DNA of 64,000 bases from Arthrobacter sp. NicSoilB8. GTDB lineage: Bacteria; Actinomycetota; Actinomycetes; Actinomycetales; Micrococcaceae. A model generated the notes under the pieces. That model saw only the letters and a list, made by a program, of their open reading frames with translations, was not told the DNA's origin and did no database searches. The translations under genes were made by a program, and so were the position numbers. Positions within the stretch are counted from its first letter, which is position 1; every line of letters starts with the position of its first letter. Below are positions 8,799-18,068 of this stretch, in pieces. The DNA is taken from positions 3,162,001-3,226,000 of the forward strand of contig NZ_AP024655.1 of NCBI RefSeq assembly GCF_019977355.1, in the 5' to 3' direction.

Positions 8799-9584
8799 TG
8801 GGGCGCTGCGCAGGTAGTCCAGCTGCGCCGCGACCGAGAGTTCCGCGGCGCGGCGGACGGAGGGATCGACGTCGGCGTACACGGCGTCCGTGACGGCCTC
8901 GACGCCGGCGTCCGCGCCCAGGGACTCGAGGGCGGCGCGGACCTGCGCGAGCCTGCCCTGCCGGTGATCCCGGTAGGCGCGGGCGACGGCGTCGAGTGCC
9001 GGCAGCACCGGGCCGTGGGCCGGCAGCACCGTGGCGGGTCCCAGCCGTTCGAGCCGGTCCAGCGACTCGAGGTAGGCCCTGAGGGTCCCGTCGGGGTAGT
9101 CCAGCACGGTGGTTCCGGAACCTAAAATCGTGTCCCCGGTCAGCACCGAGCCGTGCGGGCCGTCCTGCGGCAGGTGGAAGCACACTGAATCCGAGGTGTG
9201 GCCCGGGGTCGCCAGGACCCGGATCTTCGCTCCGGCTGCGTGGATCGTTTCACTGTCGTTCAGCGGCGGCGCGCCGTGGCAGTGGGCGGGGTCCGCGGCC
9301 CGCACGGGCGCACCCGTCAAAACCGAGAACCTCGCGGCGGCCGCGGTGTGGTCCGCGTGCCGGTGCGTGATCAGGATCAGTTCGACCGGACCGGCGCCGG
9401 CCAGTGCCTGCAGGTGCGGTTCGTCGAGGGGCCCGGGGTCGACGACGACGCTGCCCGCCGCTCCCGGGGCGCCGATGATGTAGGAGTTGGTGCCGGCCAG
9501 GCTCATGGGACCCGGGTTCGGTGCCAGGCGGAACCGGGTCAGCTCGCTGCTGCGGACAATGCCGCGGGATGTCTCGGAGGTCAC
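8790..9584 (-). CDS. metallo-beta-lactamase-fold hydrolase
   Basis: Zinc hydrolase of the glyoxalase II / beta-lactamase fold, about 264 residues. The metal motif is ILITHRHADHTAAAARF (HxHxDH), with further ligands in LATPGHTSDSVCFHL and DTILGSGTTVL and a C-terminal VLPAHGPVLPAL. The C-terminal region (about 200-264) resembles the LACTB2-like winged-helix tail. I choose GTG 9584 because AAGGAT lies just upstream and the 21 residues before it are unlike the family; an ATG at 9647 is the alternative. Its stop codon falls inside the palindromic repeat at 8734-8798. LACTB2 relatives are endoribonucleases, but other substrates are equally possible. Confidence 0.9.
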   Translation of the reverse strand: MTSETSRGIVRSSELTRFRLAPNPGPMSLAGTNSYIIGAPGAAGSVVVDPGPLDEPHLQALAGAGPVELILITHRHADHTAAAARFSVLTGAPVRAADPAHCHGAPPLNDSETIHAAGAKIRVLATPGHTSDSVCFHLPQDGPHGSVLTGDTILGSGTTVLDYPDGTLRAYLESLDRLERLGPATVLPAHGPVLPALDAVARAYRDHRQGRLAQVRAALESLGADAGVEAVTDAVYADVDPSVRRAAELSVAAQLDYLRSAPPN

Positions 9585-9649
9585 CGTCCCATCCTTGCAC
9601 TGAATCCTCCGGAGCCGGCCCCGGAGAGGCACGCTTATGAGAGGCACGC

Positions 9650-10024
9650 TTAGACGAGCAGAAGAACAGTGATGATAAGCGGCAGTACGGCCTCAGCGAG
9701 GGCACTTCCCCACAGCCGCCGCTCGGAAATGAACAGGGTGATCCCCAGGATCACGTGCGCCACAGAGGTGAAGAGCAGGAGCGTGCGTCCCTCGGCGGAC
9801 TCCGGGCCGGCGAGCATGAGGGCTCCAACAATGGCGCCTATCCCCCAGATCACGTTGTAGAACCCCAGGTTGAACGTCCAGAGCCGTACGGTCTCGACGT
9901 CGTCCGGGTCGACCAGGAACAGCCGGTGCAGACGCTGGTCACGGATGAAGAACGACTCGGCAATACCCACGACTATCAGCAGGGTCCCGAAGACCACGCC
10001 TAGAATCTGGATCAGCCCGGTCAT
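9650..10024 (-). CDS. DUF1304-like small membrane protein
   Basis: A protein of 124 residues with four predicted membrane helices: ILGVVFGTLLIVVGIAESF, the FNLGFYNVIWGIGAIVGALM segment, LLLFTSVAHVILGITLFI, and a C-terminal LPLIITVLLLV. The pattern 'HRLFLVDPDDVETVRLWTFNLGFYN' (shown in part) with an N-x-G-x-Y-N core resembles DUF1304, whose role is unknown. The ATG at 10024 (MTGLIQILG) is preferred over 10105, since the extra residues are not membrane-like. It ends close to the start of the metallo-hydrolase gene on the same strand and may share its transcript. Confidence 0.8.
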   Translation of the reverse strand: MTGLIQILGVVFGTLLIVVGIAESFFIRDQRLHRLFLVDPDDVETVRLWTFNLGFYNVIWGIGAIVGALMLAGPESAEGRTLLLFTSVAHVILGITLFISERRLWGSALAEAVLPLIITVLLLV

Positions 10025-10165
10025 CTGCCCATTGTGCACCCCCGCTTGCAGTGCCGAACAGGGCCGAGCGGACAGATTACGCCGCGCTTCGGGGCACATC
10101 TTCAACGACGTCCGAGACGCCGACGGCGGCCCGCCACCGGATGGTGGGGACCGCCGTCGTGCGTC

Positions 10166-10221
10166 ACATGCTGTGCCTTACGTGCTGTGCCTTACATGCT
10201 GTGCCTTACATGCTGTGCCTG
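10166..10221. repeat. four 14-bp tandem repeats
   Basis: The unit ACATGCTGTGCCTT occurs four times; the second copy has G for A at position 3, and the last ends in G. The array lies just downstream of ilvE. It has no stem structure and no coding role that I can see. Confidence 0.9.
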
Positions 10222-10232
10222 GCAGTCAGCGC

Positions 10233-11345
10233 CTAGGCGAGGCGGGTCAGCCAGCCGTGGGTGTCCGCGACGGTGCCCGTCTGGATCCCCAGCAGCTGGG
10301 CGCGGATGGCCATGGTGGTCTCCCCCGCCGTGGCGTCTTCGGAGCCGATGAACTCGGTGGCGTCCTTGAGCACGCCGATGGGGGTGATCACGGCGGCGGT
10401 GCCGCAGGCGAAGACCTCGGCGATGTCGCCGGAGGCGACGCCCTCGCGCCACTCATCCAGGGTGATCTTGCGTTCGGTGACTTCCCGGCCCATGTCCCGG
10501 GCCACCTGCATCACGGAGGAGCGCGTCACGCCCTCGAGGATGGTGCCGGAGAGTGCGGGAGTGACCAGCGAGCCGTCCTTCATGACGAAGAAGACGTTCA
10601 TGCCGCCGAGTTCCTCGACGGCGTTGTCGTTGAACTGGTCCAGGAACAGGACCTGCTTGCAGCCGTGGGCCTCGGCCTCCTGCTGGGCGATCAGCGAGGC
10701 GGCGTAGTTGCCGCCGCACTTGGCGGCGCCCGTTCCGCCGCGGCCGGCGCGGGCGTATTCCCGCGAGATCCAGATGGAGACGGGCTTGAGCTCGCCGCCG
10801 AAGTAGTTGCCGGCCGGGGAAGCGATCACGCGGAAGGAGACCTCGCGCGCTGCCCGGACGCCCAGGAAGGCCTCGGTGGCGATCATGAAGGGCCGCAGGT
10901 ACAGGGCTTCGCCGTCGCCGGAGGGCACCCATTCCTTGTCCGCCGCCACGAGTTCACGGATGGCGCCGAGGAAGTACTCTTCCGGAAGTTCGGGCAGGGC
11001 GAGCCGTCGGGCGGACTTGTTCAGTCGGGCTGCGTTGGCCTCCGGGCGGAACGTCCAGATCGAGCCGTCGGCGTGGCGGTAGGCCTTGAGCCCCTCGAAG
11101 ATCTCCTGGCCGTAGTGCAGCACCGCGGCGGAGGGGTCCAGGGAAATCGGCCCGTACGGCTCAACGCGCGCATCGTGCCAGCCGCCGTTGCCCTCGGCGT
11201 CGACGCTGTAGTCGACAATCGCGGTGTGGTCGGTGAAATAGTCGCCAAATCCCGGGTTCGCCAGGATGGCTGCACGCTCTTCAGCAGACTTCGGGTTCTC
11301 CGACAGGTGCTGGGTGAATTCGACGCCATGGGCAGTCTGAGTCAT
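10233..11345 (-). CDS. ilvE: branched-chain amino-acid aminotransferase
   Basis: Fold-type IV PLP aminotransferase doing the last step of Val, Leu and Ile synthesis and the first step of their catabolism; cytosolic. The 370-residue length is that of the actinobacterial/mitochondrial subclass. Visible blocks include [20 protein letters not shown] near residue 95, [14 protein letters not shown], the PLP-lysine segment in [15 protein letters not shown], and [18 protein letters not shown]. It is preceded by leuB on the same strand, with an intervening gap of 153 bases. Confidence 0.97.
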   Translation of the reverse strand: MTQTAHGVEFTQHLSENPKSAEERAAILANPGFGDYFTDHTAIVDYSVDAEGNGGWHDARVEPYGPISLDPSAAVLHYGQEIFEGLKAYRHADGSIWTFRPEANAARLNKSARRLALPELPEEYFLGAIRELVAADKEWVPSGDGEALYLRPFMIATEAFLGVRAAREVSFRVIASPAGNYFGGELKPVSIWISREYARAGRGGTGAAKCGGNYAASLIAQQEAEAHGCKQVLFLDQFNDNAVEELGGMNVFFVMKDGSLVTPALSGTILEGVTRSSVMQVARDMGREVTERKITLDEWREGVASGDIAEVFACGTAAVITPIGVLKDATEFIGSEDATAGETTMAIRAQLLGIQTGTVADTHGWLTRLA

Positions 11346-11498
11346 GGTTCCTCCACGATCGGCTGCCTGGTGTGGGAACGTGGTTCACCTTCGGACCACG
11401 GCAGCATATTGGTGATTCGAAACTAGCTTACGCCCGTTGGCAGTGGCGGTTTGGCGGCCCCTGCGGGGCAAGCCGCAGGGCAACCTCCACGGCAGCGC

Positions 11499-12551
11499 CT
11501 ACAGCGCCGCCGCGATGGCGTCGCCCACCGCGCTGGTGGTGCGGAAGGAGCCGTCGCGGGCCTCGACGTCGGCCGTGACCGCTGCTTCGATCTTCCGGGC
11601 GGCGGAGGCGAAGCCGAGGTGGTCCAGCAGGAGCGCCGCGGAGAGGATCGCGGCGGTGGGGTCGGCCTTCTGCTGGCCGGCAATGTCCGGGGCGGAACCG
11701 TGAACGGGCTCGAACATGGACGGCGCGGTGCGGTCCATGTTGATGTTGCCGGAGGCCGCAAGGCCGATCCCGCCGGTCACGGCTGCCGCGAGGTCGGTAA
11801 TGATGTCGCCGAACAGGTTGTCGGTAACGATGACGTCGAAGCGGGCGGGATCGGTGACCATGAAGATCGTGGCGGCGTCGACGTGGAGGTAATCGTGGGT
11901 GACCTCGGGGAACTCCTCGGCCACGGCCTCGACCGTGCGCTTCCAGAGCTGGCCGGCGAAGACCAGGACGTTGTGCTTGTGCACGAGGGTGAGCTTCTTG
12001 CGGGGGCGCTCGTTGGCCCGGCGGAAGGCATCGCGGACCACGCGCTCCACGCCGTGGGCCGTGTTCAGCGACACCTCCGTGGCGACCTCATGGGGGGTGC
12101 CGGCGCGCAGTGTGCCGCCGTTGCCCACGTAGGGCCCTTCGGTGCCTTCGCGGACCACGATGAAATCGATCTCGCCAGGGTTGGCGAGCGGGCTGCCAAC
12201 CGTGGCATACAGGCGGGACGGCCGCAGGTTGACGAAGTGGTCCAGGCTGAAGCGCAGCTTCAGCAGGAGCTCGCGCTCGATGATGCCGGAGGGAATCCGG
12301 GTATCGCCGGGTGCCGCGCCGACGGCTCCGAACAGGATGGCGTCGCGGGTGCGGAGGTCGGCGAGGGTGGCCGCGGGCAGGGTCTCCCCCGTCTCGAGCC
12401 AGTGCTCCGCGCCCAGCTTGTAGTGGGTCTGCTGGAGCACGATCCCCTCGGCGGCCGCAGCCTTCTCGAGGACCTTCAGGGCTTCGGCGGTGACCTCCGG
12501 GCCAATGCCGTCGCCCGGGATGACTGCCAGATCAATCGTGGATGCGCTCAT
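11499..12551 (-). CDS. leuB: 3-isopropylmalate dehydrogenase
   Basis: NAD-dependent decarboxylating dehydrogenase of leucine synthesis, 350 residues. The N-terminal [20 protein letters not shown], substrate arginines in [21 protein letters not shown], the metal-binding [18 protein letters not shown] and [12 protein letters not shown] are all present. A GTCTCACTATT-type box lies about 40-60 bases upstream of the start, suggesting co-regulation with leuCD and ilv genes. Confidence 0.97.
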   Translation of the reverse strand: MSASTIDLAVIPGDGIGPEVTAEALKVLEKAAAAEGIVLQQTHYKLGAEHWLETGETLPAATLADLRTRDAILFGAVGAAPGDTRIPSGIIERELLLKLRFSLDHFVNLRPSRLYATVGSPLANPGEIDFIVVREGTEGPYVGNGGTLRAGTPHEVATEVSLNTAHGVERVVRDAFRRANERPRKKLTLVHKHNVLVFAGQLWKRTVEAVAEEFPEVTHDYLHVDAATIFMVTDPARFDVIVTDNLFGDIITDLAAAVTGGIGLAASGNINMDRTAPSMFEPVHGSAPDIAGQQKADPTAAILSAALLLDHLGFASAARKIEAAVTADVEARDGSFRTTSAVGDAIAAAL

Positions 12552-12590
12552 CTTTTCAGGGTAGCCAAGTGATCCACATTCTGGTCAAGT

Positions 12591-12610
12591 CGTCTCACTA
12601 TTCAAACATC
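12591..12610. promoter_or_regulatory. candidate operator upstream of leuB
   Basis: CGTCTCACTATTCAAACATC, in the promoter region of leuB, matches the GTCTCACTATTT core seen upstream of ilvB (23604) and the reversed boxes at leuC and ilvD. Binding by the IclR-type regulator is inferred. Confidence 0.45.
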
Positions 12611-12655
12611 CCGGGCGGGCGACACGGTCTCTTAATTGCGTCGTGCTCTTAATGG

Positions 12656-12718
12656 CGTCGAGGCGGCACTTCGCGGCAGTGTTCCGGAAAGACACTGCCG
12701 CGAAGTGCCGCCTCGACG
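12656..12718. repeat. 27-bp perfect palindrome between leuB and metG
   Basis: Arms 12656-12682 and 12692-12718 are exact reverse complements (CGTCGAGGCGGCACTTCGCG at the outer part, then GCAGTGT) around a 9-base loop TCCGGAAAG. There is no T-run on either side, so it is not a canonical rho-independent terminator, though it lies 25 bases after the metG stop and could still end transcription or stabilise the mRNA 3' end. Confidence 0.9.
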
Positions 12719-12743
12719 GCGGGGTGCCGGCTCAGGCGCGGGC

Positions 12744-14303
12744 TCAGGCTTCGGCGGGTTCCTCGTACTTCGGGAACACCGGGGACGGGGCAGGCAGTTC
12801 CGTGCCGGCCGCGATCGGTGTGCCGAGGGCCGCGAACTGGCGCGCCTGGCCCTCTGGCTGGCCGAGCGTGGCCAGGATGGCGGCCGTCGCCGTCGGCATG
12901 ACCGGCTGCGCCAGGATCGCCACGATCCGCAGCACCTCCAGGGTCACGTAGAGCACCGTGTTCATGCGTTCGACGTCGGTCTTGCGCAGCACCCACGGGG
13001 CCTGCTCGGCGAAGTAGGCGTTGGTGTCGCCCAGGACGGCCCAGATGGCCTCCAGCGCCCGGCTGAACTCCTGCTTCTCAAACGCGGCCCGGACGACTTC
13101 CAGCAGTCCGTTGGCCTGGCCGAGCAGTGCGGTGTCCTCGGCGGTGAACGCGCCCGGCTCCGGCACGCGGCCCTCGCAGTTCTTGGCCACCATGGACAGC
13201 GACCGCTGGGCCAGGTTGCCGAAGTTGTTGGCGAGGTCGGAGTTCATCCGGCCCACGATTGCCTCGTGGTTGTAGTTGCCGTCCGCGCCGAACGGCACCT
13301 CCCGCAGGAAGAAGAACCGCACCTGGTCCAGCCCGTACTGCGCCACGAAGTCCGCGGGTGCCACCACGTTGCCCAGGGACTTGGACATCTTCACGCCGTT
13401 GTTGTGCAGGAAGCCGTGGATCATGATCCGCTTCGGCAGTTCAAGACCGGCGCTCATGAGGAACGCCGGCCAGTAGATGGCATGGAACCGGGAAATGTCC
13501 TTGCCGATCACGTGGACATCAGCCGGCCAGTACTTCTTGAAGGATTCCGCTTCAAGGTCCGGGTAGCCGACGCCCGTGAGGTAGTTGGTGAGCGCGTCGA
13601 CCCACACGTACATGACGTGGTTGTCGTTGCCGGGCACCGGGACGCCCCAGTCGAACGTGGTGCGGCTGATGGACAAGTCCTCCAGGCCGCGCTTGACGAA
13701 GCTGATGACCTCATTGAACCGTGACTGGGGTGCACCGAATTCCGGGTGCGCCTCGTACAGCGCCAGCAGCTTGTCCTGGTACGCGGACAGCCGGAAGAAG
13801 TAGCTCTCCTCGGCCGTCCAGGTGACCTCGGTGTCCGTATCGCGTGAGTAGCGCACGCCGTCGTCCTTGAGGACGGTTTCGTCCTCGGCGTAGTAAGCCT
13901 CGTCGCGGACCGAGTACCAGCCCTCGTACTTGGAGAGGTAGATGTCCCCGTTGGCCTCCATCTTCTTCCAGATCGCCTGCGATGCCGCATAGTGGTCGGC
14001 GTCGGTGGTGCGGATGAAGCGGTCATAGGAGATCCCCAGGGCAGCGTGCGCCGCCTTGTAGATCTCGGCGTTCCGGTCCACCAGCTCCTTGGGCGTGACG
14101 CCTTCCTTCTCGGCGGCCTGGGCGATCTTCATGCCGTGCTCGTCGGTTCCGGTCAGGAAGAAGACGTCGTACCCGTCCAGGCGCTTGAAGCGGGCCATCG
14201 CGTCGGTGGCGATGTACTCGTAGGCGTGGCCGATGTGCGGCACGCCGTTCGGGTACGTGATGGCCGTGGTGATGTAGAACGGGGTTTTTTCTGTTGAAGT
14301 CAC
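12744..14303 (-). CDS. metG: methionyl-tRNA synthetase
   Basis: Class I synthetase charging both initiator and elongator tRNA-Met. The 519-residue length is that of the short, zinc-knuckle-less type. The HIGH motif appears in [37 protein letters not shown] follows, and the KMSKS loop is [12 protein letters not shown]. The C-terminal anticodon-binding helical domain spans about residues 380-519; no EMAP/tRBP domain is present. It lies 9 bases upstream... on the same strand, after an ABC transporter gene pair (ATPase stop at 14313 follows metG start), so one long transcript is possible. The identification is secure. Confidence 0.97.
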   Translation of the reverse strand: MTSTEKTPFYITTAITYPNGVPHIGHAYEYIATDAMARFKRLDGYDVFFLTGTDEHGMKIAQAAEKEGVTPKELVDRNAEIYKAAHAALGISYDRFIRTTDADHYAASQAIWKKMEANGDIYLSKYEGWYSVRDEAYYAEDETVLKDDGVRYSRDTDTEVTWTAEESYFFRLSAYQDKLLALYEAHPEFGAPQSRFNEVISFVKRGLEDLSISRTTFDWGVPVPGNDNHVMYVWVDALTNYLTGVGYPDLEAESFKKYWPADVHVIGKDISRFHAIYWPAFLMSAGLELPKRIMIHGFLHNNGVKMSKSLGNVVAPADFVAQYGLDQVRFFFLREVPFGADGNYNHEAIVGRMNSDLANNFGNLAQRSLSMVAKNCEGRVPEPGAFTAEDTALLGQANGLLEVVRAAFEKQEFSRALEAIWAVLGDTNAYFAEQAPWVLRKTDVERMNTVLYVTLEVLRIVAILAQPVMPTATAAILATLGQPEGQARQFAALGTPIAAGTELPAPSPVFPKYEEPAEA

Positions 14304-14312
14304 GGTCTAAAT

Positions 14313-15080
14313 CTAGATCAGTTCGGTCAGGGTATCGCTCTGGCGGACGAGTTCGTGGTCATGTGAAGCCACCAGCACCGCAATGCCGTCCGAGGTGGTG
14401 TCCTTGAGGATGCTGATGATGCGGTTGGCCGCGGCGCGGTCCAGGCTGGCCGTGGGCTCGTCGACCACCAGGACGCGGGTGCCGAGGATGAGGGCGCGGG
14501 CGATCGCCACGCGCTGGCGCTCACCGCCGGAGAGCTGGGCCGGGCGGTGGCGCATGCGCCGGCCCAGGCCCACGAGGTCCAGGAGGTCCTTGGCCATGTC
14601 CCGGCGCTTCTCGACCTCGCCGTCGGGCACGGCCGGCAGCAGGACGTTCTCAAGCGCGCTCATACCGTCGATCAGGGCGCCGCCCTGGTCGACGTAGCCG
14701 ATCAGCGCCCGGCGGCGGTCGGCGATTTCGTCGTCGCCCATGGTCTCGAGCGAGTCGCCCTCCCAGAAGACCCGGCCCGACGTCGGCAGGGTCAGGCCCG
14801 CGCCGACGGTCAGGATGCTGGTCTTGCCGGAGCCGGAGCGGCCGGCGACGCAGTGCATTTCGCCCGCGTGCAGCGTCATGTTGAAGTCGTCCACCACGTT
14901 GACGGGCTCGGCACCGCCCTTGCCGCCGCCGTAATGGATGGTGATGTTGCTCAGTTCCAGCGGCGTGGCGTGGTCCGTGGCCTTCACGATCGTGTTGGCG
15001 CGGGTCTTGTGCGCACCGCGCCGGGTGCTGGCGGTCATCCGGTCGTGTGCCTCCCGGTCAAGGTTCAGCTCGTTAGTCAT
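14313..15080 (-). CDS. ABC transporter ATP-binding protein (MacB/LolD type)
   Basis: ATPase of an FtsX/MacB-type exporter, 255 residues, peripheral to the membrane. Walker A is GRSGSGKTSIL, the signature is LSGGERQRVAIARAL, Walker B is VLVVDEPTASLDRA, and the H-loop follows in VLVASHDHEL. I start it at ATG 15080 because its ATG overlaps the permease stop in an ATGA (15077-15080), the usual coupling in such pairs. The N-terminal 35 residues are charged and lie ahead of the core beta strand. Substrate unknown; this class usually moves lipoproteins, peptides or mechanical signals. Confidence 0.93.
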   Translation of the reverse strand: MTNELNLDREAHDRMTASTRRGAHKTRANTIVKATDHATPLELSNITIHYGGGKGGAEPVNVVDDFNMTLHAGEMHCVAGRSGSGKTSILTVGAGLTLPTSGRVFWEGDSLETMGDDEIADRRRALIGYVDQGGALIDGMSALENVLLPAVPDGEVEKRRDMAKDLLDLVGLGRRMRHRPAQLSGGERQRVAIARALILGTRVLVVDEPTASLDRAAANRIISILKDTTSDGIAVLVASHDHELVRQSDTLTELI

Positions 15081-17863
15081 TGGACCACTTTCGTTGCAAT
15101 CGGAATCCAGCAAAGTACAGCCACAAGACCGGCAATTGCGGCCCACAGCGCGGCATAGGGGGCCAGGAGGAGGCCGATGCCGAGGGCGCCCACAACACCC
15201 AGCGGCAGCGCGACGGTTCCCACCATGGCGTTTTCAAAGAAGCGGACCTGGCCCAGCATGTCCGGGTTCCAGCCCATGGCCCGCAGCGTGCCGAGGTACT
15301 GGCGCTTGGCCTGCAGCTCGAACCTCCCGGTGACCATGGTCAGGATCAGGCCGACGGCCACTCCGGACACACCCAGGATGATGCTTGGCAGCGCGATGCT
15401 CGCCGCGGCCAGGCCGCTGAGCGCGCTGGCACCGGCAGCCCGGGGAATGTCGATCAGCAGGGCGACCAGTCCGCCGACGGCCGCGGCGAAGACGCCGACG
15501 GCGACAGCCAGGGAGATCGTGTTGAACTTGTTGGTGCTCAGCTGCCGGTTGGCAAACGTCAGCGGCGAATCGACCGCGATGAGCCGTTCGTCATGCTGCG
15601 GCTCCTGGTCGACTTCATCGCGGTGGCGCAGCTGCTGCGCCGCGAAGAACGCCGCGCCTGCGTACAGCACCAGGACCGACGCCGAGACGATCGCCGTCGC
15701 CGCGCTCCAGGTGATCAGGCTCAGGGCGATGCCGACGACGGCCAGCAGCGCCGCGCCGACGCCGAATTCGGCCAGTACCCAGGAGCGGATCCTGCGCTGG
15801 GTCCAGCCCATGGCACGCAGGGTGCCGGCCTCGCTGCGCCGTTTGCGGACGTAGCTGACGGTCGAGGCTCCGGTCAGCAGGGCCGCGCCGCAGAGGGTGA
15901 GGAACAGCAGTGTCAGGTTGGTGGCAGTCAGGGAGCTGGACACGGCGTCCGCGGCGTCCTGCCGGACCCACGACTGCTGCACGGTGCCCAGCGGCGACTC
16001 CTTGCCGGCGTCGTCCTTGGAGTATCCGGGAACGGCGATCTTGGCGTCCTCGCGGGCGGAACCGGCCACCACCGTGGCCTGCAGGCCCATGTCGCGGATC
16101 TCGTTGGCGAGCTTTTCGACCTCGGGCTGCGCCTGCTTCCAGCTGCCCGGGACCTTGGCCCGGACCCGGACGGCGTCGATCACGGAGGCGTTCTGCTCGT
16201 AGCCGCGGGCGGCCGCGAGCCCGTAGAAGTCGGTGATGGCGCCGGCGGACTGGCTGACCAGGCCCGTGGCGCTCAATGACGGCTTGAGTTCGGTGTTGAC
16301 CTCCGTGCCGGCCGCGTCCTTGGACAGCGTGAACGGCGCGGGGTCGTAGCCGCCCAGGGGCAGCCGGTTGACGTCACCGGCGGCGTCCTTGACGGTCGCG
16401 GGGTCGAACGTGCCGTAGACCATGGCCAGCGGGGTGGCGAGCTTCTTGCCGGTTTCGAGGTTTTCGCGGTAGGAGCGCTCGTCTACCGGGTTGCGCTGGG
16501 TCTGGTCGACGGCGGCGCCGTTGGCGGCCTTGTCCGGCAGACGGTTCACGGTGACCCAGTCGCCCGGCGTCGCGCTCTTGTCCACGGCGCCGTTGGCGGC
16601 GGTGTCGCCGTCCTTGTACTTGGGGGCCGCGGCGAAGTTGGTGGTCCAGGTCGCGGGGTTGTAGAGGCCCTGGCTGAAGGACCCGGTGTCGCCCATGAGC
16701 TGCGTGAGGTCCTTGGACCCCGGCCAGGCCAGGGCGAACGGGGACTTGGAGACGAACGGCAGGTAGTCCTTGTCCAGCGAGCGGGTCACGGTGCCGACGT
16801 CCTTGGTGACGTTGCCGGAGTCGTCGATTTCCTCGATCTTGACCGAGTACTTCAGGTCCAGCGCGGTGCCCGAGCGCACGATCAGCGGAATGGCCTGCGA
16901 GTCGGCAGTGAGCTGGCCGTCCCGTTTGGCCTGCTGGTACTGGGTCATCAGGGGTGCCCAGTACTTGAGCTTAACGCCGAGGAAGTCCGGGCCTTCCTTG
17001 AGTTCGTCCATGCTGATGCCGTTAGTGAAGAGGCTCTCGAAGTGGCGGCCGATCGCGCCGGCGTTGCGGGCGTCCGCGGGCGGCGCCTTCTCCAGCGGGG
17101 CCAGGAAGTCACCGGCCGTGCCGAGCAGCGCGCGTTCGGAAACGGGGTCGACGGCGACGACGGACTCGGTCACCTGCGGCGCCATGGGCAGGGAGACGGA
17201 GAGGTTGAAGAGGTTGTGCTCGGAGCCGCCCGCCGGGGTGGGAAACTTGATGCCGGTCTCGCCGGCGGGGCCCTGGATGCGGACGTTCTTGCCGCCGGCA
17301 ACCTGCTCTTCGACGAGCTTTGCCTTGCCGAGCGAGCCTTCGGCCGTGGTCTTGAAGAGGGTCTGGTCGGTGTGGCCGTCGGAGCTGACGGCGCTGGCGG
17401 TGAGCCGGTATTTCTTCGGCGTGTCACTCAGGACCGATTCCGCGGCCGGCCACTTGCTCGGGTCCGTGGCGGTCGGGTCCCCGGAGGTACCCGCGAGGCC
17501 GGCGTTGAAGCCCAGGTAGTCGGTGGCATCCAGGCGCGGCGATTCAAGGTTCTGGGTGACGCGGGAGACCAGGCTGATCGGCGCGGCCACCGAGGTGCCT
17601 GAGAGCTTGCGGATCGCGTCCAGCTGCTCGAAGCTGATGCCGCCCTGGCCGGTGGCGATGTCCGGCTGCATGAGGCCGCCGTTATCGTCCGCCTTGGCCT
17701 GGACCAGGACGTCGTAGAGCCCCCGGGAGTTTTGGTCCACGGTCCTGCTCAGTGCCGCCTGGGACTGACCCTGGACGAGGACTGACAGGCACATGGCCAC
17801 GATCAAAATGGACGCGGTCAGCAAAAGCACTCTGCTTCTGATGAACCTCTGGACGGCGTTCAT
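15077..17863 (-). CDS. FtsX-like permease of an ABC exporter
   Basis: A large (928-residue) membrane protein with an N-terminal signal-anchor helix (VLLLTASILIVAMCLSVLVQG), a very large extracytoplasmic domain (about 35-640), and two FtsX-type membrane blocks in the last third: around AATNLTLLFLTLCGAALLTGAS, and near the C-terminus FENAMVGTVALPLGVVGALG. The motif LRAMGW occurs in both blocks, at the FtsX-typical position after a helix (KRRSEAGTLRAMGWTQ and KRQYLGTLRAMGWNP), so it is an internally duplicated permease. It is translationally coupled to the downstream ATPase. The function is probably export or cell-envelope remodelling. Confidence 0.9.
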   Translation of the reverse strand: MNAVQRFIRSRVLLLTASILIVAMCLSVLVQGQSQAALSRTVDQNSRGLYDVLVQAKADDNGGLMQPDIATGQGGISFEQLDAIRKLSGTSVAAPISLVSRVTQNLESPRLDATDYLGFNAGLAGTSGDPTATDPSKWPAAESVLSDTPKKYRLTASAVSSDGHTDQTLFKTTAEGSLGKAKLVEEQVAGGKNVRIQGPAGETGIKFPTPAGGSEHNLFNLSVSLPMAPQVTESVVAVDPVSERALLGTAGDFLAPLEKAPPADARNAGAIGRHFESLFTNGISMDELKEGPDFLGVKLKYWAPLMTQYQQAKRDGQLTADSQAIPLIVRSGTALDLKYSVKIEEIDDSGNVTKDVGTVTRSLDKDYLPFVSKSPFALAWPGSKDLTQLMGDTGSFSQGLYNPATWTTNFAAAPKYKDGDTAANGAVDKSATPGDWVTVNRLPDKAANGAAVDQTQRNPVDERSYRENLETGKKLATPLAMVYGTFDPATVKDAAGDVNRLPLGGYDPAPFTLSKDAAGTEVNTELKPSLSATGLVSQSAGAITDFYGLAAARGYEQNASVIDAVRVRAKVPGSWKQAQPEVEKLANEIRDMGLQATVVAGSAREDAKIAVPGYSKDDAGKESPLGTVQQSWVRQDAADAVSSSLTATNLTLLFLTLCGAALLTGASTVSYVRKRRSEAGTLRAMGWTQRRIRSWVLAEFGVGAALLAVVGIALSLITWSAATAIVSASVLVLYAGAAFFAAQQLRHRDEVDQEPQHDERLIAVDSPLTFANRQLSTNKFNTISLAVAVGVFAAAVGGLVALLIDIPRAAGASALSGLAAASIALPSIILGVSGVAVGLILTMVTGRFELQAKRQYLGTLRAMGWNPDMLGQVRFFENAMVGTVALPLGVVGALGIGLLLAPYAALWAAIAGLVAVLCWIPIATKVVQ

Positions 17864-18023
17864 TGGGCTCCTGAAAGCTGGATTGCGTGCGCACGCCGCA
17901 GTTCATTTCCTGAGGAAGTGAAGGCGTCCCGTGCCGGGCGTGCAAAAGTAAAGGCCGGTCTGCCGGCCAAGACCCGTAATTCGGTCCTAGCCATTGTACG
18001 CAGACCAGCCGGCCGCTCGTGGC

Positions 18024-18052
18024 CGCCGGCGGCGGAGATGCCGCCGCCGGCG
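18024..18052 (-). terminator. 12-bp GC hairpin after serA
   Basis: CGCCGGCGGCGG and CCGCCGCCGGCG pair perfectly around AGATG, 16 bases after the serA stop on the minus strand. There is no T-tract, so termination is likely but not certain. Confidence 0.55.
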
Positions 18053-18068
18053 CCCTGCGGGGAGGATT

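Noticed and set aside
10160..10225. CRISPR-like array behind ilvE
   Set aside because: 14-bp units without spacers, only four copies.
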